Shown one piece after another: positions 58,981 to 64,000 of a DNA stretch of 64,000 nucleotides. The position numbers and the translations under genes are program-made. Each line of letters begins with the position of its first letter. The first letter of the stretch is position 1. This stretch comes from Paulownia fortunei (taxonomy: Eukaryota > Streptophyta > Magnoliopsida > Lamiales > Paulowniaceae): NCBI GenBank assembly GCA_019321725.1, contig CM033120.1, positions 6,887,694-6,951,693 on the forward strand. Reading direction: 5' to 3'. The notes below the pieces were generated by a model, which was not told the DNA's origin, searched no databases, and saw only the letters and a program-made list of their open reading frames with translations.

Positions 58981-60757
58981 AGTTGGAAGGGTGAATAGAC
59001 CTTTTAATACTTTTTAACCTTTTAGAAAGACACAAGTGTTGAACTTGTACTAAGATTGTAAACTTCAATCACCTGATATTTGTAAAGCAAAGGTAACTCT
59101 AGTGGTTACTAAGCTGCTTTAGTCTACTGGGTATTGTAAAGTTAGCTTAGTGAGTTGTTGGGTGGTGTAACACAATAATGGTCAAACATTTAGAAAATCT
59201 AGGCTTCTGGTTTTTATGCAGAATAGTGAATAGTTTATAAGCTACATAAATTTAAGTTCTGTAAATTTTAATGGCACAATAAATATTTATAGTGGTTTGA
59301 ATGTGCGGTAATCCTTCCATGTTTAATCATCTACAAACTCCTTCAAAACGATTCCCTAGAATAAATTAAGACTTTATAAATGTTAATTCTACAACACAGT
59401 TTAGGTCCTAGAACAATAAGTAATTTATTCTCAGACTCTCGTTCCTCTTTACAAGCCACTAATATTGCAAATTTAAGTTTTCCCACACAGATCTAACTTT
59501 TGAGTTTTCCCACACATGTCTGATTTAAGTATTGATTCCTATCAAACCCAATACACCATGTTTCTCTTCTTTTGTTAGTAAGTGATAGATGTTATCACTT
59601 AGCAAATTGTTTTATGCACTTAAAAATAACCGAGTGATAGCTTTCAAACTATTTGCACTTAGGAGTTTTTTGGAGAGCTTTTTCACATTATATTTCACTT
59701 TTTTACTCGTGTAAAGTCCATGTATCTATCCTTAGATTTTTTTTATAAACTTATTTGTATTTGCTCGTAGTACCTACTATCCTTATTTTTTGTTGGTGTA
59801 GCTGGCCTATCACACTGTTTGTAGTATTTTATTCTTTTCCTGTACTATATGCCATGTTTTTGCATTATATTCGTTGGTTTGGATTGTAGCTCTTGATCAA
59901 TATAAGATGGTAGGTGTAAGTTGATTTCTTGAATCCTCACTCTACTATGTTCCTTAGCCTAACTAAGTCCATTGGTCTTGGACTTCGTTGTTTCATGTAA
60001 TCTCCCTGCTTAGCCATTGAGCTCGATTCTTCTCTGGACTTAGCTAATCTTCCAAGTGACTTAGGCTTCTTACTTGACTCTCTCCATCCTAACTCTATTG
60101 AAAATCTTAGCCTTGCTAAGCTTTCTACTCTCGTTTGGATTCGGTTGCCTTGGTCTTGAAGTCCTTATCACTTATCTTATCGTTAGCTTGCCCCAAGTCA
60201 TTCTATTTTGACTTTTAATTTTCTACGTATACTTTCTATAGAGTAGCCTTTTCTATAGAGCAGCCTTTACAAAAGTTTTGAGAATAGAAATAACTTTTAG
60301 AGTTTTGAGAGGTCTAGCTTATTTTAATATATTTATCATCAAAATATATACAAATAGTTCCTAACAAATTTCCCGTTTTTGATAAAGACAAAACTCTTGA
60401 TAACGACAACAAAAATTCTTTTATTCATTGTTCTAAAATTTACAGTAGTATAATAATTTTATAAAGAAGACTATATGCTACTGCCACATTAGTCTACTAC
60501 TTAGTTATAGCCTATCTTGTTGGAATTTATTTCTTAAAATGGACTTACATATTTAAACAATAATTATATTATAGGCTATCTAATTTGATAGAATCAAATA
60601 ACTGATCTACCAATGTGACTCTGGAAATATCTTTAGGGTATGAACTTTGTAGGAACTTTTATTAAAAACCATAACTCTAGTAAAGATGAAAAATTAACAT
60701 TTCTTGACTTAACTGTATCAGTTTGTTTAGGCTCTGCAGTTAGGTTAAGGGGTGTTA
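58981..60757. other. Unassigned sequence, TE-like
   Basis: No open frame of note. Phrases such as GGGTGAATAGACC near 58998, a TATAGTGGTTTGAATG stretch near 59288, and CCCGTTTTTGATAAAGACAAAAC near 60372 recall sequences that are very common in plant retrotransposon DNA, but I cannot place them in a family. The end GGGGTGTTACA at 60748-60758 is like an LTR terminus, so it may be a truncated LTR in the plus orientation. Confidence 0.45.
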
Positions 60758-61447
60758 CAAAATGACATATAGTTTCTTATCTTTTCTTTGTCCTAAGACA
60801 ACTCCAACAACATAGTCACTGGCATAACACATTATTTCAAAAGGTAAAGTCCAATCTGGAGGGCAGATTGGAGCAGTCGTAAGCATGCTTTTAAGCTCAA
60901 CAAAAGCATTTTCACAATTTTCAGTCCATTTAAAAATAATATCTTTTGTTAGAAGATTATGCAAGGGTTTAGATATTATACTAAAATCTTTGATAATTTT
61001 TCTATATAAACCAGCATGTCCTAAAAATGATCTTACCTCCTTCACAGACTTTGGTATTGCCAAATTGGCAATTAACATGATTTTAGATTTGTCTACTTCA
61101 ATACCTTTTGATGAAATAATGTGTCTAAAAACAATATCAGTTGTTACCATGAAATGACATTTTTCCCAATTGAGTACAAAGTTTTTTTCTTCACACCTAA
61201 TCAAAATCTTTTTAAATTGGATTTGGGATGCATCAAGCTTGAAAGAAATTATTTTTGGAAAAGTCTCATTCTCACTCAAATAAAAGTATTTCAAATTAAA
61301 TGGCAAAGGTTTCAAATCAGTCACGGGAGCCTTAATACTTGATGGAACATATTGCACTGTTGATGATGAAAGTTCTTCAAATCTTGACTTGTACCTGCAA
61401 AACTTTAGAGAGAGTATTGGAGTGTGTTTTTCTATAAATACTTTCAC
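60755..61447 (-). pseudogene. Gypsy-F pol, RT core deleted in frame
   Basis: A 230-residue open frame. Residues 1-75 are the protease-RT linker and RT start (TDLKPLPFNLKYFYLSENET). The next part reads IQFKKILIRCEEKNFVLNWE and KCHFMVTTDIVFRHIISSKG, then VRSFLGHAGLYRKIIKDFSI, KPLHNLLTKDIIFKWTENCE and FELMCYASDY-type RNase H start (FEIMCYASDYVVGVVLGQRK). The fingers-palm segment with the catalytic DD pair that belongs between LDASQ and IQFKK is absent, about 200 or more residues. The frame stays open across the join. RNase H is cut at 60759. The translation cannot be an active RT. Confidence 0.85.
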
Positions 61448-61596
61448 TTTTAAAACAAGTTTCTAGAAGATCATCGGAATTAATGTAAGTAAAATATTCA
61501 TGGACAAGTTCTTCAATTGAATCCACTTCTTGTACTTCGACATCTTTTATAGATTTCTTACAAAAGATAAATTTAAAATACCATTCCTACTATTAA

Positions 61597-61809
61597 TTAG
61601 AGCATTTGAAGTTCAAGAAAAGGATGACCCAAAATGATGGGAATCTGTGTATGTGTATGTGCAACAGGCTCTGTGTCCAAAACAATGAAATCCACAGGAA
61701 AGTAAAACTTATCAATTTGTACCAACATATCTTCTACTACTCTGTTTGGAACTTTAATCCAACGGTCAGCCAATTGGAGTACAACAATAGTTGTTTTAAG
61801 TTCTCCCAA
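61597..61809 (-). pseudogene. Gypsy-F protease region
   Basis: MGELKTTIVVLQLADRWIKV, then VEDMLVQIDKFYFPVDFIVL and IPIILGHPFLELQML. This is the protease and its downstream part in Tat/Athila elements (compare FIFPADFVLL and ILGRPF in Gypsy-A). The upstream catalytic Asp region lies near 61810-61990 with stops. A break separates it from the pol frame at 61447. Confidence 0.75.
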
Positions 61810-62499
61810 ACCTAACTATTCATAAACTGATAAAGGTAGAAGATTTACACTAGCACCAAGATCATGCAAAGCATGCTCTATTCTAGTGTTTCCTAATGTA
61901 CATGAAATGGTTGGACAACCTGAATTGTTGTAATTGGGTTGAGTAAATTATTGAATGATTGAAAAACTAACACTTTCAGTTAAAAATGTCTTCTTTTGTA
62001 CATGATGTTTCTTTTGATTATACACGAATCTTTCAAAAATTTGACATAAGTGAAACTTGATTGATTGCATCCAACAATAGAATATTAATCTTGACTTGTT
62101 TAAAAACTCTAAAAATTTCAGCATTTGAGTTTAACTTTTGATTCGGTTGCAATTTTTTAGGAAAAAAAGCTAGAGGTGAATATTTTATTTTTCATCATTT
62201 CCAAACTCACCTTCATTAAACTTACCTTCATCGTCAAAACTATTTTCATTCTTCATTTTTTAAAAGTTTTTGGAATGGATAGTCTTGTTAACAATTTTTT
62301 CATTCCGAAAAGTTGTGATTGAATTAGCCTCCTTGAAAGAATTTTCACCTAAAGTAGAAACATGACACTAAGTGAAAGGATTAAGTTGAGGTTCAGTAGA
62401 AAATTTACCTTTTTCATGAGTATGCAAAGAAGTTGTTAGTGTTGAAAGTATGCTTTTGACCTCATTGATAGCTTGTGAAGTCCAGTTATTAATGTTTAT

Positions 62500-62766
62500 T
62501 TATCCATGCATGAATGCTTGCAAATTCTCCTCAAGGGATTTTGTATATGAAGTGGGATAAGAATTAAAGTTTGGTGGCTTTTGTGAATGTAACGGTTGGG
62601 CACGGTTCTCATCTCGCCAACTAAAATTAGGATAATTTCTCCATTGTGGATTATAAGTTTGCTTTTTAAATGTGTTCATGACATTTACTTGTACTGGAAT
62701 ATTTGGGCATTCATTGACAGAGTGTCCCATAAGTTTACAATTTCTATAAACTTTTTCATCTTGCAC
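62500..62766 (-). pseudogene. Gypsy-F Gag, zinc-knuckle part
   Basis: An 88-residue frame with a zinc knuckle remnant at the start (YRNCKLMGHSVNECP; the first Cys is replaced) and the following QTYNPQWRNYPNFSWRDENR, a signature of Gag in the Athila/Tat branch. The Gag middle (62770-63270) is only partly readable and has stops. The NYPNFSWR motif is the main support for lineage here. Confidence 0.85.
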
Positions 62767-63276
62767 AAATCTAATTTCCTTTACTTTTTTAACTTCTACG
62801 ACCTCAACTTTTCATGTTAAACTAGCAATCCTAGCATTTAGATCATCTTATTAACTAAGGTAATATTTTTCTTTATTACTATTACCAATATTAGATCTAA
62901 TAGAATATTGGAAAAAATTAACACTATATCATGATTGGGAGTTTTCTGCCAAATGGTCTAGATATTCTAGGGTTTCATCAGGTTCTTTATCAAGAAACTC
63001 ACCATTACACATTATTTCAACAAATTATTTTTGTTTTAGGAGTTAAACCTTCATAAAAGAAACTAATTAAATGTAATTTTTCAAAACCATGATGTGGGCA
63101 TGAATTCAACCAATTTTTAAATCTTTCCTAACATTAAAAGAAAGTTTCGTTAGAATTTTGAGAAAAATTTTGGATTTATCTTTTCAAAGCATTAGTTTTT
63201 ATGAGTTGGAAAGAACTGTTTCAAAATTTCATTTTGCATTTCCTGCCAAGTGCCAACTGACCTAGATTTTAAAGAG

Positions 63277-63540
63277 TTAAAACCAAGTTTTTTCTTTATC
63301 TTTTAATGAAAAAAAATTGAGTTTAACTATGTCATTTATACAACTCTGATATTCAAAAGTGGCAGAAGCTACATAATTTTTTTTCATATGCAAGTAAGGG
63401 CTTTCAGAGTCTAAACCATAGAAATTAGAAAGTAAATGGATCACACCTGGCTTGAAGTGAAAATTATTTACACTAAGAGGAAAAATGAAACAAGGAGAAG
63501 AACTTCGAGGAGGTTGCAAGTAATAATGCACAGTACGCAT
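63277..63540 (-). pseudogene. Gypsy-F Gag, N-terminal part
   Basis: MRTVHYYLQPPRSSSPCFIF, then NFHFKPGVIHLLSNFYGLDS and ESPYLHMKK, followed by a degenerate INDIVKLNFFSLKDKEKTW. This is the same region as Gypsy-E Gag at 49895-50171. The true start probably lies upstream near 63562, where the minus strand reads MAENESV in another position of the frame. The break after KEKTWF is a stop. Confidence 0.8.
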
Positions 63541-63740
63541 TAGACACTTTCATTTTCAGCCATGGTGAAAGTGTGTGGAGGTAACTCAAACAAATTTCCA
63601 AACAATGTTTCAGAATTATTTCTAATTAAACAAAAAAAAATATGACTACAATGCCATATGAACATATAACCATAAAGAAAACAAATAAACAATATTTATA
63701 AAGGAAAAATATTTACAAACCTAAATACTTACCTTGCCTT

Positions 63741-63757
63741 CCCCGGCTACGGCACCA
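63741..63757 (-). other. Gypsy-F primer-binding site (tRNA-Asp)
   Basis: The minus strand reads TGGTGCCGTAGCCGGGG, two changes from the plant tRNA-Asp complement, 6 bases inside the LTR at 63764. Confidence 0.8.
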
Positions 63758-63763
63758 AAAACT

Positions 63764-64000
63764 TGCTACAACTTTAACATTGCAAACTCAAATACAAGTT
63801 ATGCCAAGTAATAAATTTCTTGAGAATTCGAGGTCGATCCACAGGAAAGTTGTTTAAAGTTTTTGAATTTATATTTCTTAAAAAATGGGTTGAACGTGGT
63901 TTATAATATATAGAAAAATTTATGATATAAACTAAGAAATCAAAATAATAAAAGTCTTGAGGATTAGAGATCCGATCTTAAGTTTTGGATAAAGGAATGA
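63764..64000 (-). repeat. Gypsy-F 5' LTR (partial, window edge)
   Basis: Starts TGCTACAACTTTAAC on the plus strand; the reverse complement matches the last ~240 bp of the Gypsy-E LTR (CTGTGGATCGACCTCGAA block). It continues past the window. Confidence 0.8.

Larger units (their letters stand above)
60759..64000 (-). mobile_element. Gypsy-F: deleted Tat/Athila-like element, 5' end
   Basis: A minus-strand element with the inner end of a 5' LTR at 63764-64000, running out of the window. A PBS, gag pieces, protease, and a pol frame with RT and the start of RNase H follow. Pol breaks at 60759. The sequence matches Gypsy-E where both exist (PBS, Gag start). Large deletions affect gag and RT. Confidence 0.85.

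Noticed and set aside
58981..60757. Naming this stretch as part of a SIRE-type copia element
   Set aside because: Only short phrases sound familiar; no domain, LTR pair or boundary supports it, so it is left unassigned.

Overview
This window looks like repeat-rich nuclear DNA of a flowering plant, probably a dicot; the species cannot be told from it. The sequence is AT-rich. I recognise no intact host gene, tRNA or rRNA gene. Nearly everything identifiable belongs to LTR retrotransposons of the Ty1/copia and Ty3/gypsy superfamilies, mostly broken and nested in one another. Reverse transcriptase (RT), integrase (INT), protease (PR), RNase H and Gag pieces are recognisable, but almost all carry stops, frameshifts or deletions. 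The element names Copia-A to -C and Gypsy-A to -F are mine.

Left block (1-29313). About 2.5 kb of unassigned flank is followed by an old copia element, Copia-A (2550-29313). It has a plus-strand PBS and PPT, two roughly 450-bp LTRs and a 5-bp target-site duplication (TSD), GTTAT. Its decayed gag-pol lies near 14850-17350. Inserted in it are Gypsy-A (3711-13792, minus strand, Athila/Tat-type, TSD ATGGG, all structural parts present) and a composite at about 17500-27870. The composite joins the 3' end of a chromodomain-bearing chromovirus (with a small internal inversion) to a truncated Tekay/Del-like chromovirus, Gypsy-C. Gypsy-C carries two solo copia LTRs in opposite orientations.

Middle block (29314-48743). 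About 2.7 kb of unassigned flank includes a degenerate tandem repeat. Copia-B follows, with a 2.16-kb LTR at 32035-34193. It is split inside its integrase by Gypsy-D (36263-46797, minus strand, Tekay/Del-like, TSD GCTAT), the best-preserved element here.

Right block (48744-64000). LTR pieces of the Copia-B family recur at 48744, 50172-50803, 56356-57575 and 58652-58980. Between them lie the 5' end of a Tat/Athila-like element (Gypsy-E), a second copia gag-pol (Copia-C), a fragment of a Gypsy-C-type LTR, and an isolated UBN2-type Gag with no pol. The last 3.2 kb is a deleted minus-strand element (Gypsy-F) of the same family as Gypsy-E, running off the window end.

The most interesting structures are the gag-only unit between copia LTR pieces (57576-58651), the serial LTR-internal-LTR array from 32 to 59 kb, the uneven divergence of the two Gypsy-D LTRs, and several chimeric junctions that create artificial ORFs. 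All family assignments come from reading motifs by eye; no database was searched.
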